A stretch of DNA of 64,000 bases from Bacillus sp. FJAT-49736 (GTDB taxonomy: Bacteria > Bacillota > Bacilli > Bacillales > Bacillaceae_C): contig NZ_JAGYPI010000001.1 in assembly GCF_018343615.1 (NCBI RefSeq), positions 1,134,960 through 1,198,959 on the forward strand. The letters are read 5' to 3'. The stretch's first letter is position 1. Every line of letters starts with the position of its first letter. A model generated the notes under the pieces. That model saw only the letters and a list, made by a program, of their open reading frames with translations. It had not been told where the DNA came from and made no database searches. Both the position numbers and the translations under genes were made by a program. Shown in pieces: positions 54,690 through 63,771 of the stretch.

Positions 54690-54836
54690 ATGGAAAAGCA
54701 TTCATTTGAGTTTTCAGGTGAAGTTTTGGATCAGAGAAATGATCTGACCGGTCCTCGTCCGGAAGACAAGGCAGCATATCCGGAAAGACCAAAAAATGTT
54801 CCAATTCAAGAATCGAAAGGAACTCATAAAAAGTAA
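54690..54836 (+). CDS. Small hydrophilic protein (48 residues)
   Basis: ATG at 54690, spaced seven bases from TTGGAGGTGA. The product is charged and Pro-rich (T-G-P-R-P-E-D-K-A-A-Y-P-E-R-P) with no membrane segment; it looks disordered. It follows the beta-lactamase-fold gene by 43 bases and precedes a terminator, so it is probably the last gene of that operon. No family recognised. Confidence 0.68.
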   Translation: MEKHSFEFSGEVLDQRNDLTGPRPEDKAAYPERPKNVPIQESKGTHKK

Positions 54837-54902
54837 ATAGAGAAAGGTCACTGTCTATTTTAGATCTAAGTTTTGGAAGCAATTTTAACAAATAAAGTCT
54901 TG

Positions 54903-54932
54903 AAAAGGACGGAATTACCCGTCCTTTTGTTT
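54903..54932. terminator. Rho-independent terminator, usable in both directions
   Basis: AAAAGGACGG (54903-54912) pairs with CCGTCCTTTT (54919-54928). It lies between convergent genes and has A and T runs on the two sides. Confidence 0.9.
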
Positions 54933-54941
54933 GCTAAAGAG

Positions 54942-55427
54942 TTATTTATTTAATTCATCTGTTAGTGCCTTAATCGCTTCCATTACTTCTTGCCTATTTT
55001 CACTATTATTCATTTCATTTCTGGCGTGAAGTAAAACCGGTCTAACGGATTCCACAGAACGCCCAAAATCATACATCCAATCATATCGAGGAACCATCCA
55101 GGTATGAAAATGGTGCGTTGTGTCTTCGTTGTAGAAATAATATACATATTCTATTCCCAATACGTTTCTTTGCGCTTGTCTAATTTTCGATAAAATTGTT
55201 ATATAGTCAAGTTTTTCTTCTTCGGTTAATTCATCAAAGCATTTAATATGGCGTTTAGAAGCTAATATGACTAATCCCTTAATTGGATATGCAACATCCT
55301 GATGAGCGTGAAAATGTTGAGTTTCCAACATCACGCCTCCATCTGGTACGATCAGCCCGCTAGTTAAAGCACAGCTTAAACACTCAACTTCTACAGTTTT
55401 GCCATTTGATAAGGTAATTTTTCTCAC
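54942..55427 (-). CDS. HIT family protein
   Basis: 161 residues with GGGGG just upstream of the start. The histidine-triad motif is H-H-F-H-T-W near residue 108, with the upstream strand Y-V-Y-Y-F-Y-N-E. HIT proteins hydrolyse or transfer nucleotides through the middle His. The N-terminal part carries C-L-S-C, which might bind metal. Single gene. Confidence 0.82.
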   Translation of the reverse strand: MRKITLSNGKTVEVECLSCALTSGLIVPDGGVMLETQHFHAHQDVAYPIKGLVILASKRHIKCFDELTEEEKLDYITILSKIRQAQRNVLGIEYVYYFYNEDTTHHFHTWMVPRYDWMYDFGRSVESVRPVLLHARNEMNNSENRQEVMEAIKALTDELNK

Positions 55428-55709
55428 AGATGCTCCCCCTAGAATACTACTATTGCTTTTGTTAAAAAAGAATTTTCTACCATAATCTTTTAAATCGTAT
55501 CATATTTCAAAGTAATTAGTCTCTAAATGTTTAAAGGGAACAAATTTGAACATTGTACCTTTCACTTGTAATTGTAGATACTTTTAGTTATTTCAGTTTC
55601 CATAACAAATGAAACTTTTCCATTGCTCTAAATTTCCAAGCAAATTAGTTGGTTTTCTGAATATGTATTGATACTATATTAATAATCTTTTTTGGAAAGG
55701 AAATATAAC

Positions 55710-56711
55710 ATGGCAAATATAAATATTCCTGTATCCGTATTAAATTTAGTGCCGATACGGGAGGGTCAGACAGCAAAACAGGCGATCGATTCTATGGTGG
55801 ATTTAGCGCAAGCAGTAGAGGATATGGGCTATACCCGTTATTGGATTGCTGAGCATCATAACACAACGACTTTAGTTAGCTCAGCGACTTCTATTTTAAT
55901 AAAACATACATTAGAGCATACGAAGAAAATCAGAGTTGGATCCGGTGGTGTGATGCTTCCAAATCACGCTCCATTAGTAGTCGCGGAACAATTTGGGACG
56001 ATGGCTACAATATATCCGAACAGAGTCGATTTAGGTCTTGGTCGTGCACCAGGTACAGATATGAAAACGGCAAACGCCCTTCGACGTGCCCAAGCTGATT
56101 CTGTTTTTACTTTCCCGGATGATGTGCAGCAATTGCTTACATACTTTGGTCCGGAAGAGGAGCAAGGATTTGTCAAAGCATTTCCAGGTGTTGGTACGGA
56201 TATTCCGATATATATTCTGGGTTCTTCTACAGATTCGGCACATTTGGCGGCACGTCTTGGATTGCCTTATGTATTTGCTTCACACTTTGCTCCAAGACAA
56301 ATGGAACAAGCGATCTCTATTTATCGGATGGAGTTCAAGCCGTCAAAGTATTTGCAAAGGCCATATATGATGGTTTGCTTGAATGTGATTGCAGGGGAAA
56401 CAGATGAGGAAGCGAAATGGTTGTCTACTACAATGGAGCAGTTTATTCTGAATGTGGTTCGTGGTTCGCAAAATAAACTGCAGCCACCAGTGGAAAGCAT
56501 GGACGGTATTTGGAATTATTATGAGGCAGAGATGGCAGATTCGATGTCGAGAATGACATTGCTGGGAAGCAAGGATAGTATTCGTGAGCAATTAACTGCT
56601 TTCCAAGAAGCGTATAATGTGGATGAAATTATGGTTGTATCCTATATTTTTGACCAGGAAAAACAAAAACGCTCCTATGAAATATTAAAAGAAGTGGTAG
56701 ATAATAGATAG
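55710..56711 (+). CDS. LLM-class flavin-dependent oxidoreductase (luciferase-like)
   Basis: 333 residues from the ATG at 55710, behind GGAAAGGA; a TTG at 55692 overlaps it. The group-1 bacterial luciferase-like family is shown by [30 protein letters not shown] and [10 protein letters not shown]. These TIM-barrel enzymes use FMN. The substrate is not known. Single gene. Confidence 0.93.
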   Translation: MANINIPVSVLNLVPIREGQTAKQAIDSMVDLAQAVEDMGYTRYWIAEHHNTTTLVSSATSILIKHTLEHTKKIRVGSGGVMLPNHAPLVVAEQFGTMATIYPNRVDLGLGRAPGTDMKTANALRRAQADSVFTFPDDVQQLLTYFGPEEEQGFVKAFPGVGTDIPIYILGSSTDSAHLAARLGLPYVFASHFAPRQMEQAISIYRMEFKPSKYLQRPYMMVCLNVIAGETDEEAKWLSTTMEQFILNVVRGSQNKLQPPVESMDGIWNYYEAEMADSMSRMTLLGSKDSIREQLTAFQEAYNVDEIMVVSYIFDQEKQKRSYEILKEVVDNR

Positions 56712-56852
56712 AAAGAAGCAATGTTCGAGGTGTATTGCTCTTTTACAATGGCCCTGAAGCTAGATTGGGACATTTTTTAATAGAATGCAGATGGTAAAAT
56801 ATTATCATTTTCTATTAGAAAAAAATAAAATAGGGGAACATATGTTTTTATA

Positions 56853-56880
56853 TTGAATTTTATGATAATATTAGTATAGC
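56853..56880 (+). promoter_or_regulatory. Possible promoter of the toxin mRNA
   Basis: TTGAAT (56853-56858) and TATAGC (56875-56880) with a 16-base spacer lie about 82 bases before the toxin start. Confidence 0.45.
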
Positions 56881-56961
56881 TACATAAGCAGGGAGGGTGG
56901 CGGCACCTGTTTGGTTTCTTGTTCTGTGGAAATGTCACAGCAAGGAAGGGGGTGTTGCCTT

Positions 56962-57036
56962 CTGACGATCTTCGAGGCACTGGTTTTGATGATCAGCTTT
57001 GCATCATTGATAGTTATGATGCTAAAAGAAAAGTAA
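56962..57036 (+). CDS. Hol-Tox type I toxin (putative holin-like toxin)
   Basis: 24 codons from a CTG start placed seven bases after GGAAGGGGGTG; no ATG, GTG or TTG fits that site in frame. The product (L/M)-T-I-F-E-A-L-V-L-M-I-S-F-A-S-L-I-V-M-M, then L-K-E-K, is a single membrane helix with the T-x-(F/Y)-E-A-L-x-L-M-x-x-F pattern of the Hol-Tox family, type I toxins that depolarise membranes. The stop is followed at once by a bidirectional terminator. A decayed copy lies at 37522. The unusual start codon would keep synthesis low. Confidence 0.82.
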   Translation: MTIFEALVLMISFASLIVMMLKEK

Positions 57037-57075
57037 CCCTCCCTGATGGTTAATGGCGAAGGGTTACTCTTTTTG
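57032..57075. terminator. Bidirectional terminator shared by toxin mRNA and antitoxin RNA
   Basis: AGTAACCCT (57032-57040) pairs with AGGGTTACT (57060-57068). TTTTT follows on the plus strand, and TTTCTTTT follows on the minus strand. Confidence 0.88.
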
Positions 57076-57165
57076 CATTTTAGCCGCCGCTCTTCTTGCG
57101 GAGTAGCTAGCTCGAACGCTGATGTCCCCACATCGGCGTTCTTTTTATTGTATTCTTATATTAAT
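57032..57165 (-). ncRNA. Probable antisense antitoxin RNA
   Basis: Overlaps the 3' end and untranslated region of the toxin mRNA in antisense. It holds hairpins GAACGCTGATGT/ACATCGGCGTTC (57114-57141) and CCGC/GCGG, and would end at the terminator at 57032. A minus-strand TATAAT box within CGTATATTATAAT (about 57165-57178) is kept in the decayed copy, consistent with a conserved promoter. Both the transcript and its limits are inferred. Confidence 0.5.
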
Positions 57166-57342
57166 TATAATATACGAAATATTAAAATGAAAGGGAAGAA
57201 GCAAATCAATTAGTATTTTGGCTTTTTAGTAAAGCATGAATTTTATACATTTGCACAGGATAAAACCAATCCTTTTGAATGGAAATTCCATAACACATCA
57301 TGATATCGTTATTACTGTACAGTAGAAGTAGGAGTGATACAA

Positions 57343-58089
57343 ATGAACACAATCATTGAAACAATACAAAATCATCGTTCCATCCGACATTATGAGGATC
57401 GTCCTCTTACAGATGAACAAATTAAAATGATAGTCGAAAGTGCACAAGCAGCAGCAACATCAAGCTTTGTGCAAGCTTATACAATTATCGGTGTGAAGGA
57501 TCCAGAGAAAAAGAAGGAGCTTGCTCTTTTATCAGGGAATACTCATGTCGAGAAAAATGGACATTTGCTCGTTTTTTGTGCAGATCTTCACCGCCATGAG
57601 CTTGTGGCAGAAATGGAAGAGGTAAATGTACAGCAGTCTCTGGATACGACGGAAAATTTTATGATTGCATTAATTGATACGGCGCTTGCTGCACAAAACG
57701 CGGCAGTAGCTGCTGAATCATTAGGATTAGGCATTTGTTATATAGGCGGTCTTCGTAATAACTTAGATGGAGTTTCCAAGGTGCTGAACATTCCAAAATA
57801 TGTTTTACCCTTATTTGCGATGACAATCGGATATCCATCGAAGATCAACGATAAAAAGCCGCGTTTACCATTTGAGCATATTTATCATGAGGATGGATAT
57901 CAAACAGATTCAAGCATTTTAAAGAAGCAACTGGGTGATTATAATAAAATCATTCATGATTACTACATGGAGCGAACAAACGGGAAACGATCGGACACAT
58001 GGACAAAACAAATGGCTCTGAAATTTAAGGAACCAAGCCGCACGTATATGAAGGAATATGTACAAAAACAAGGCTTTAATAAAAAGTAA
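57343..58089 (+). CDS. nfrA: NfrA-type FMN oxidoreductase (nitroreductase family)
   Basis: 248 residues from the ATG at 57343, behind GTAGGAGTG; the GTG at 57334 lies in that site. The sequence closely follows B. subtilis NfrA1: N-H-R-S-I-R near residue 11, S-A-Q-A-A-A-T-S-S-F-V-Q-A-Y-T-I-I-G-V, G-L-G-I-C-Y-I-G-G-x-R-N, and the ending Y-V-Q-K-Q-G-F-N-K-K. It uses NADPH and FMN to reduce nitro compounds, flavins or quinones and helps in stress protection. Single gene, closed by a terminator. Confidence 0.95.
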   Translation: MNTIIETIQNHRSIRHYEDRPLTDEQIKMIVESAQAAATSSFVQAYTIIGVKDPEKKKELALLSGNTHVEKNGHLLVFCADLHRHELVAEMEEVNVQQSLDTTENFMIALIDTALAAQNAAVAAESLGLGICYIGGLRNNLDGVSKVLNIPKYVLPLFAMTIGYPSKINDKKPRLPFEHIYHEDGYQTDSSILKKQLGDYNKIIHDYYMERTNGKRSDTWTKQMALKFKEPSRTYMKEYVQKQGFNKK

Positions 58090-58091
58090 TC

Positions 58092-58127
58092 AAAGAGGTT
58101 TTTTTATCAAAACCTCTTTTAAATTTT
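58092..58127 (+). terminator. Rho-independent terminator after nfrA
   Basis: AAAGAGGTTTT pairs with AAAACCTCTTT around a short loop, then T-rich sequence. Confidence 0.85.
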
Positions 58128-58346
58128 TCTGATTGTTAAATAAAAAAATAAGCTACAAACATTAGTATGACGATTCCCCATTCGTTTTCCATAGCAGCTA
58201 AATTTTTAGGAGTGTTTGTTGATACAATTAAAAATCCCACCATATTAATGCTTGAATGTGGTGCCCAGCACGGTATTGTTTGAACAATTTTCCATAGTTT
58301 TCTATACTTTAATTATGTTCATTATTGGAAGGAGTCGATAATTGTT

Positions 58347-58913
58347 ATGGAATTAATAGATCTTATTAAATCCCGCCGCTCGATTGGCGCTGTTGAGGAA
58401 AGAGATGTACCGGATGAGGTGATTAAAGAATTGCTAACGGCTGCGACATGGGCACCTAACCATAAAAAAACAGAACCCTGGAAGTTTCGTGTTGTAAAAG
58501 GGGAGGGGCGTAATAAGCTTGGTGAGGAAATGTCCCGAATAATGGAAGCAAAAACAAAGGGCTTAAGTAAGGAAGATGCACAGAAAAAGATTGAAAAAGC
58601 AAGGAAAGGTCCACTTCGTGCTCCTGCAATTATTATCATGGCGGCAAGCCCTACAGGAAAAGTACCAGAAATAGAAGAGATAGTGGCAACAGGGTGTGCA
58701 CTGCAAAATCTACTATTGCTTGCAACCGAGAAAGGTTTAGCAACCATCGCAAGAACAGGCGAAATTGCATATGCCACTGAATTGAATAAATATCTTCAAT
58801 TGGATGAAAACGACAAAATCATCGCTTTGGTATACGTCGGCTATCCAAAACAGGATTTTTCTATAAAAGCGGAACGAGTTCCAGCAGAGGAAAAAACGGT
58901 TTGGTTTAGATAA
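58347..58913 (+). CDS. Nitroreductase family protein (YdjA-like)
   Basis: 188 residues behind AAGGAG. The short single-domain nitroreductase pattern is clear: S-R-R-S-I-G near residue 9, A-A-T-W-A-P-N-H-K-K-T-E-P-W-K-F-R, and a flavin-site G-C-A-L-Q-N-L-L-L-L-A. It resembles YdjA-type FMN enzymes, shorter than NfrA. It reduces nitro or quinone-like compounds with NAD(P)H; the natural substrate is unknown. Confidence 0.92.
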   Translation: MELIDLIKSRRSIGAVEERDVPDEVIKELLTAATWAPNHKKTEPWKFRVVKGEGRNKLGEEMSRIMEAKTKGLSKEDAQKKIEKARKGPLRAPAIIIMAASPTGKVPEIEEIVATGCALQNLLLLATEKGLATIARTGEIAYATELNKYLQLDENDKIIALVYVGYPKQDFSIKAERVPAEEKTVWFR

Positions 58914-58923
58914 AATGAAAAAA

Positions 58924-58972
58924 GTGCCCTTCGTTCTAGAATAATATAGGAGTAGGGCATTTTAATTTTTAT
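58924..58972 (+). terminator. Probable terminator after the YdjA-like gene
   Basis: GTGCCCT (58924) pairs with AGGGCAT (58954, one G-T pair) across a long loop, followed by TTTAATTTTT. No gene is seen in 58973-59189. Confidence 0.55.
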
Positions 58973-59182
58973 ATTCGGGATGATTATGCCATTTGCATCC
59001 TAATAAATAACAATCCGTTTTAATGGCAGGTTCGAATTTCATTTTGGGGGTAAAGTCAGCACAAGAACGTTCGTATATTTATTCCAATTCCTTTTTAGAG
59101 AATGCAATTTAGACAAAATTACCGCTACCAATCCCTAAATGTCCGAAAGTATCTTACTAAATTAATTTATCCTCATCTCAAA

Positions 59183-59217
59183 ATCCAAAAAAAATTGCCC
59201 CTTCATCAAGGGGCATT
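59183..59217 (-). terminator. Rho-independent terminator of rlmD
   Basis: On the minus strand TGCCCCTT pairs with AAGGGGCA around GATG, followed by a T-rich run of eight bases. Confidence 0.88.
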
Positions 59218-59236
59218 TCATTATATCCTATATAAT

Positions 59237-60631
59237 TTAATCCTCATTACGCACCAACAGAGCCACACATTCCACATGAACCGTATGCGGGAATAAATCA
59301 ACCGGCTGTACAGCTTTCAACGTATATCCAAACGGCGCAAGCTCTTTAATATCAGTAGCAAATGTATCAGGATTACAAGATACATAAACAATTCTCTCAG
59401 GCTTGGAACGACCTATTTTGCGCATTACCTTACCACCGGCTCCGGAACGAGGGGGGTCAAGCATTAACAGCTCTGGATGGCCAAAGCTTTCAAGTACCTG
59501 GTCGATACCCATACGTGCATCCTTTGCTAAAAAGTATGTGTTCGTAATTCCGTTATCCTCGGCATTCCGTTTAGCAGATGCAATAGAAGTTTCCACAATT
59601 TCAATACCCGCAAGCTCCGCTACACGACTTGCAAATGGAAGAGAAAAGGTTCCCACTCCACAGAATAGGTCAATCATTTTTTCTGTTTTCTTTGGCTGTC
59701 CCATTTCTAATGCGATTTCAACCAATTTCGCAGCTTGGGTAGGATTTGTCTGGAAGAATGTATCGAACCAGAGGCGGTAGCGGTAACCAGCCATCTCATC
59801 ATAGATGAAATCACGTCCAGCTAAAATATGGCTTTTTTCCGATTGAGTACGATCTGCCCAATCTGTATTTTCCAGCCATAATAAGCTTTTTACCTGCGGG
59901 AATTTCTCCCCAATTCTTCCCACCAAGTCTTGGGAAGCTTGTTCAAGTTTTCCAGTGGGTCCTTCTGTCGCAAAAAGAGCAAGCATCATTTCACCAGTAG
60001 CAAAGGATTGTCGCACCATTAGATGACGAAGTAAGCCTTCGTGAGTATCCTTATCGTAGCCTGTTAATTGGTAAGCTTTTACCCATTCGGCAACTTCCAT
60101 GGCTGCTTCTACCATTTCTTTACCTGCAATTAAACATGTTTCTAATGAGATAACTTTTCGGAAGTTACCTTGCTCATGTAAACCAAGAGAGCCATCCGGT
60201 GCAAAAGTGAATTCCATTTTATTACGATAATGCCAGGGCTCGTCCATCCCAATCGTGTCACGAACTAGCGCCGGATCAAAGCCTTGTTCCTCAATAGCAT
60301 GCTTTACATGATTTGTTTTTTGCTGTAGCTGACCGCTATATTGCCAATGCTGCCACACACAGCCTCCACAGCGATCGAAATGCGGGCATGGCGGAGCTAA
60401 TCTCTCTGGATGTGCCTCTAGTATTTCGTCTGGATTAGCTCTTCTTCTCCTGCGTTCAGGCTGATCCACCGTTACACGGACTTTTTCACCAGGCAGTGTT
60501 TGTGGAATGGTAAGCTTCAACTTTTTAGGATTTCCCAGTTCGTTTTCACGCCAAACCACTGCTTGGCCAGAGCCTTTTGCATCCAATTGGCGTATTTCGG
60601 TCACAAATGTTTGTTCCGTTGCATTCGTCAA
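59237..60631 (-). CDS. rlmD: 23S rRNA (uracil-C5)-methyltransferase, RlmD/RlmCD type
   Basis: 464 residues from a TTG behind GAGGAGGAAC. The N-terminal TRAM domain is followed by a basic R-R-R-R-R-A linker, the iron-sulphur Cys cluster (C-P-H-F-D-R-C-G-G-C, about residues 82-91, with a further Cys near 166), a SAM site D-L-F-C-G-V-G-T-F-S-L-P and the catalytic Cys in Y-V-S-C-N-P-D-T-F-A-T-D. It methylates uracils in 23S rRNA; in B. subtilis the homologue (YefA) modifies two positions. Single gene. Confidence 0.95.
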   Translation of the reverse strand: MTNATEQTFVTEIRQLDAKGSGQAVVWRENELGNPKKLKLTIPQTLPGEKVRVTVDQPERRRRRANPDEILEAHPERLAPPCPHFDRCGGCVWQHWQYSGQLQQKTNHVKHAIEEQGFDPALVRDTIGMDEPWHYRNKMEFTFAPDGSLGLHEQGNFRKVISLETCLIAGKEMVEAAMEVAEWVKAYQLTGYDKDTHEGLLRHLMVRQSFATGEMMLALFATEGPTGKLEQASQDLVGRIGEKFPQVKSLLWLENTDWADRTQSEKSHILAGRDFIYDEMAGYRYRLWFDTFFQTNPTQAAKLVEIALEMGQPKKTEKMIDLFCGVGTFSLPFASRVAELAGIEIVETSIASAKRNAEDNGITNTYFLAKDARMGIDQVLESFGHPELLMLDPPRSGAGGKVMRKIGRSKPERIVYVSCNPDTFATDIKELAPFGYTLKAVQPVDLFPHTVHVECVALLVRNED

Positions 60632-60836
60632 TCCATGTTCCTCCTCTTAATGTGTTTATTTATAAGTAAAATGAACTAAATTCAAGATCCATTTTTTTAC
60701 TCAAAAAAATCTTATTCTTTTAACATACTTTCCTATTATAACGAATCAAAAACTATTTGGAAATAATTCATTTATACAAGCATACGAAAAGATCGTATTG
60801 TATAATAGTTGTAATATTGACTTTGAGGTGTCCGCT

Positions 60837-61046
60837 ATGCAAGATCTTGGAATATGCCCGCTATGTGGTAATGGTAACCGATGCTGTAATTCGAAAAATT
60901 CCTCTAGCAGTACTTGCTGGTGCACAGTAGAAGAATTTCCTAATGAAATTTTTGAATTGGTACCGGAGGAGTATTTACGAAAAACATGTATTTGCAAAAG
61001 CTGTTTGGAAAAATTTAAAGAATCAGCGAAAAAGATCCAAATCTAA
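60837..61046 (+). CDS. Cysteine-rich CWC family protein
   Basis: 69 residues from the ATG at 60837, behind GAGGTG; a longer frame from 60798 has no site. Nine Cys are arranged as C-P-L-C-x5-R-C-C, S-T-C-W-C and C-I-C-K-S-C, with the name-giving C-W-C and the ending P-E-E-Y-L-R-K-T-C-I-C. Probably binds zinc; the role is unknown. Convergent with the MFS gene and sharing its terminator. Confidence 0.9.
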   Translation: MQDLGICPLCGNGNRCCNSKNSSSSTCWCTVEEFPNEIFELVPEEYLRKTCICKSCLEKFKESAKKIQI

Positions 61047-61070
61047 CGACAAGATTTGGATCTTTTTATA
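61028..61070. terminator. Bidirectional rho-independent terminator
   Basis: AAAAAGATCCAAATCT pairs perfectly with AGATTTGGATCTTTTT around AACGACA. It serves the CWC gene (plus) and the MFS gene (minus). Confidence 0.93.
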
Positions 61071-62324
61071 TTAATGTGGAATTTGCACCAATTTATCTGC
61101 AGTAGTTAGCTTACTTAACCTTAGTAACCAAAGAAGGAGACAGAATAAAAATATTCCTGCACACAAAAAAATGACCTTTGGATCTACTGCATCAAATAAT
61201 GCACCAAATAATAGCGAACCAAGCGGACCTGTTCCAACCGATAATGTTTCCATCATTCCGAACACACGTCCGCGATGCTCTTGATCAATAGATTGCTGGA
61301 TGACTACTCCCATTGGTGTATTAGCACCAATACTCATCGCAGAAAAGAAAAGCATCATCACCGAATAGAAAACAAAAGTATGTACACCGTTTAAGGAAAG
61401 AAACAATGGTATAGAAAGACAGACGATTATGGTGCACATTAAAAAGGATGAGCGTCTTATAAACATGAATGGCTTTTTAAGGTTACGCACGGATAAGTAT
61501 AAGGATGCTATTAACATCCCAATCGCTCCGGCACCTTGTATGAAACCAACATGGGAAGAAGGAATGGAAAGCTTTTGCACTAGTACAAAGACAAGCCCAA
61601 CACTTACCGCAGAAGAAAAAAAGTTAATCCACAAGGTTGCCATTAGTAAGGTTTGAACAAGCGGCTTTGTCCGCAAATATTGAAAGCCTTCCTTCATACT
61701 TTTAGCCATCGATTCTTTTTGCTTTTTCAATTTAACTTCAAATAATGTAAAATCCATTGTTACTTCCAAACAAAGCGCTATAAAATAAGCAATCATCATG
61801 ACGAACAAAAAGACCTTCATAGAAATAAATCCAAACAGCATCCCGCCAATGGCAGGTCCACCAATCCCGCCGATAGAATACGAGATTTGGTTGAAGGATA
61901 GAGCTTTTTGCAAGCGTTCCTTTCCAACCAAGTTCGGTATAGAGCTGGAAAATGCTACACCATTAAATGCTCCGATGATGGAAAATATCGTTGTAATCGT
62001 GTAAATTGCCGGTACAGAGATTCCAAAAATCAATGTATAAATAATCAGTACTCCCACTGACAAGGTAATCCCACTCATACTCAAGATTACAATTCGTTTC
62101 TTCGGAAAATGATCGGCAACATATCCAGCTAAGGGAGCAGCAAGTGCCCTTGGTAAAACATTAAACATAATATTTGTCGCAAAGCTTAAAGCCGATCCTG
62201 TTATCGATAAAATATACAAGCTAATTCCGAAATTAAAAACGCCAAACCCTAATGATGTCAGCATTTTACTAACAAGAAAGGTATAAAGATTTCGCTGAGC
62301 CCTTCTAATCTTACGTATTTCCAA
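61071..62324 (-). CDS. MFS transporter (multidrug-type)
   Basis: 417 residues with about twelve helices and the loop Y-V-A-D-H-F-P-K-K-R after helix 2. The layout resembles MFS_3-like exporters of bacilli (macrolide-efflux branch), with a second loop R-N-L-K-K-P and Q-Q-S-I-D-Q-E-H-R-G-R-V-F-G before helix 10, which is characteristic of that branch. Substrate unknown. Single gene. Confidence 0.9.
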   Translation of the reverse strand: MEIRKIRRAQRNLYTFLVSKMLTSLGFGVFNFGISLYILSITGSALSFATNIMFNVLPRALAAPLAGYVADHFPKKRIVILSMSGITLSVGVLIIYTLIFGISVPAIYTITTIFSIIGAFNGVAFSSSIPNLVGKERLQKALSFNQISYSIGGIGGPAIGGMLFGFISMKVFLFVMMIAYFIALCLEVTMDFTLFEVKLKKQKESMAKSMKEGFQYLRTKPLVQTLLMATLWINFFSSAVSVGLVFVLVQKLSIPSSHVGFIQGAGAIGMLIASLYLSVRNLKKPFMFIRRSSFLMCTIIVCLSIPLFLSLNGVHTFVFYSVMMLFFSAMSIGANTPMGVVIQQSIDQEHRGRVFGMMETLSVGTGPLGSLLFGALFDAVDPKVIFLCAGIFLFCLLLWLLRLSKLTTADKLVQIPH

Positions 62325-62574
62325 CTCTATTACCTTCTTACTATATTATTTTGAATATATACATAATAAGAGGTAAGACAATAGTTGTCAAAGCATTTCG
62401 GGGATTGTGTGTAATTCTTTCAAAAGTATAAGAAGATAGAAAAAATAGATTAAATGTAAACTTTTATCGCTATTGGAAAATAATATAAGTATAATGGTGA
62501 CAAAGCATATTGCATGGAGGATAATAAACTAATAAAATAGTACCTTATAAAGTTGAAAGTTGGGGTAAAGGCAG

Positions 62575-63546
62575 ATGGAAAGTAGAATTCGTCATAAAAG
62601 GAAGAAAAGAATAAGAAAAGGTAGAGTTTTTATCCTTGTTTTTTTCCTTTTTATATTTGCTATATCTGGCTGGATATTATTTCAATATTATGATGGAGTT
62701 CGTCAATCATCTAAAGAAATTAAAAACAGTCCAGATGAGAAAATCATTTTTAACGGAAAAAAAGATAGTAATGGAAAAACGAATATATTGTTATTAGGTG
62801 TTGATCGTCGGAAAAATGAAAATTCATCTAATTCTGATACGATGATCATTGCTCAATATGACCCGGAAAAGAATAGTATTAAGTTGGTATCTTTAATGCG
62901 AGACATGTATGTCCATATTCCAGGTTACAACGGCATGAAGAAAATGAATTCATCTTTCTTGCTTGGTGGACCTGAATTAACAAGAAAAACAATTCAGGAA
63001 AATTTCGGTGTAGATATTCAATATTTTGTAATGATTGATTTTAAAGGTTTTGAAAATGTAATTGATACTTTAGCCCCTGAGGGAATCGAAGTCAATGTTG
63101 AACATGCAATGAGCGAAAACATTGGTGTTTCCCTAAAACCTGGTTTACAAAATTTAAATGGGAAAGAATTGCTTGGGTATGCTAGGTTTCGCCATGATGA
63201 TCAAAACGATTGGGGACGGGTAAAAAGACAACAAGATGTTATAAAAATTGTTTCTAATAAAGTGTTAAGTGCAAATGGAATATTAAAAGCACCTAAATTA
63301 TTGGGAACGATTCAACCATTTATAAAAACGAATATTAGTAACTTAGAAGAGTTAAATTTCATGAAAATCTTCTTGCTTCATCGACCAAATATAACGAAAA
63401 CTTTAACCATTCCCATTAAGAATAGCTATACTATTGAAAGGGTGCCTGTCTTTGGAGATGTACTTAGAATTGATGAAGCTGCCAATCGAAATACAATTAA
63501 TGCCTTTTTAAGCGATACATCAGAAGATGCTGTAGTAGGAAATTGA
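62575..63546 (+). CDS. LytR-CpsA-Psr (LCP) family cell-wall enzyme
   Basis: 323 residues: a strongly basic N-terminus, one membrane helix (19-38), then the extracellular LCP domain. Key residues are seen in L-L-L-G-V-D-R-R (D77, R78), S-D-T-M-I-I (D88), L-M-R-D-M-Y-V (R109, D110) and Y-A-R-F-R-H-D-D-Q-N-D-W-G-R-V-K-R-Q-Q. LCP enzymes move wall teichoic acid or other polymers from a lipid carrier to peptidoglycan. Single gene with a strong terminator; it is of the TagU type but which polymer is used is unknown. Confidence 0.94.
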   Translation: MESRIRHKRKKRIRKGRVFILVFFLFIFAISGWILFQYYDGVRQSSKEIKNSPDEKIIFNGKKDSNGKTNILLLGVDRRKNENSSNSDTMIIAQYDPEKNSIKLVSLMRDMYVHIPGYNGMKKMNSSFLLGGPELTRKTIQENFGVDIQYFVMIDFKGFENVIDTLAPEGIEVNVEHAMSENIGVSLKPGLQNLNGKELLGYARFRHDDQNDWGRVKRQQDVIKIVSNKVLSANGILKAPKLLGTIQPFIKTNISNLEELNFMKIFLLHRPNITKTLTIPIKNSYTIERVPVFGDVLRIDEAANRNTINAFLSDTSEDAVVGN

Positions 63547-63590
63547 ACTTTGCTACTACAACTTATTTTAATAGAGAGAAATGAATGAAC

Positions 63591-63630
63591 AAACGCGTAG
63601 ATTCTTTGGAGAGAACTACGCGTTTTTTTG
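63591..63630 (+). terminator. Rho-independent terminator after the LCP gene
   Basis: AAACGCGTAG (63591-63600) pairs with CTACGCGTTT (63616-63625), then TTTTG. Confidence 0.92.
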
Positions 63631-63771
63631 TATTGGGAGGATGGATAATAGCATAATTTCCTTCGGTAAAAAAGTATTTAAGAGAAGAAAAAGTTAGTAA
63701 AAAAATGATACAATGAATAAGAAATATTTGTTTAAAAAAGGAAGAATTTCATAATTGGAGGAGGAAATGGA

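Noticed and set aside
56880-57131. 83-codon minus-strand frame and a 30-codon alternative plus frame over the toxin locus
   Set aside because: Both are shadows across hairpins; the toxin frame alone has the family pattern and a ribosome site.
58136-58243. 35-residue hydrophobic minus-strand peptide
   Set aside because: It looks like a small membrane peptide, but no ribosome site precedes the ATG and its end overlaps the nfrA terminator side.
59102-59296. 64-codon plus-strand frame
   Set aside because: It runs across the rlmD terminator into antisense of rlmD and lacks a ribosome site.
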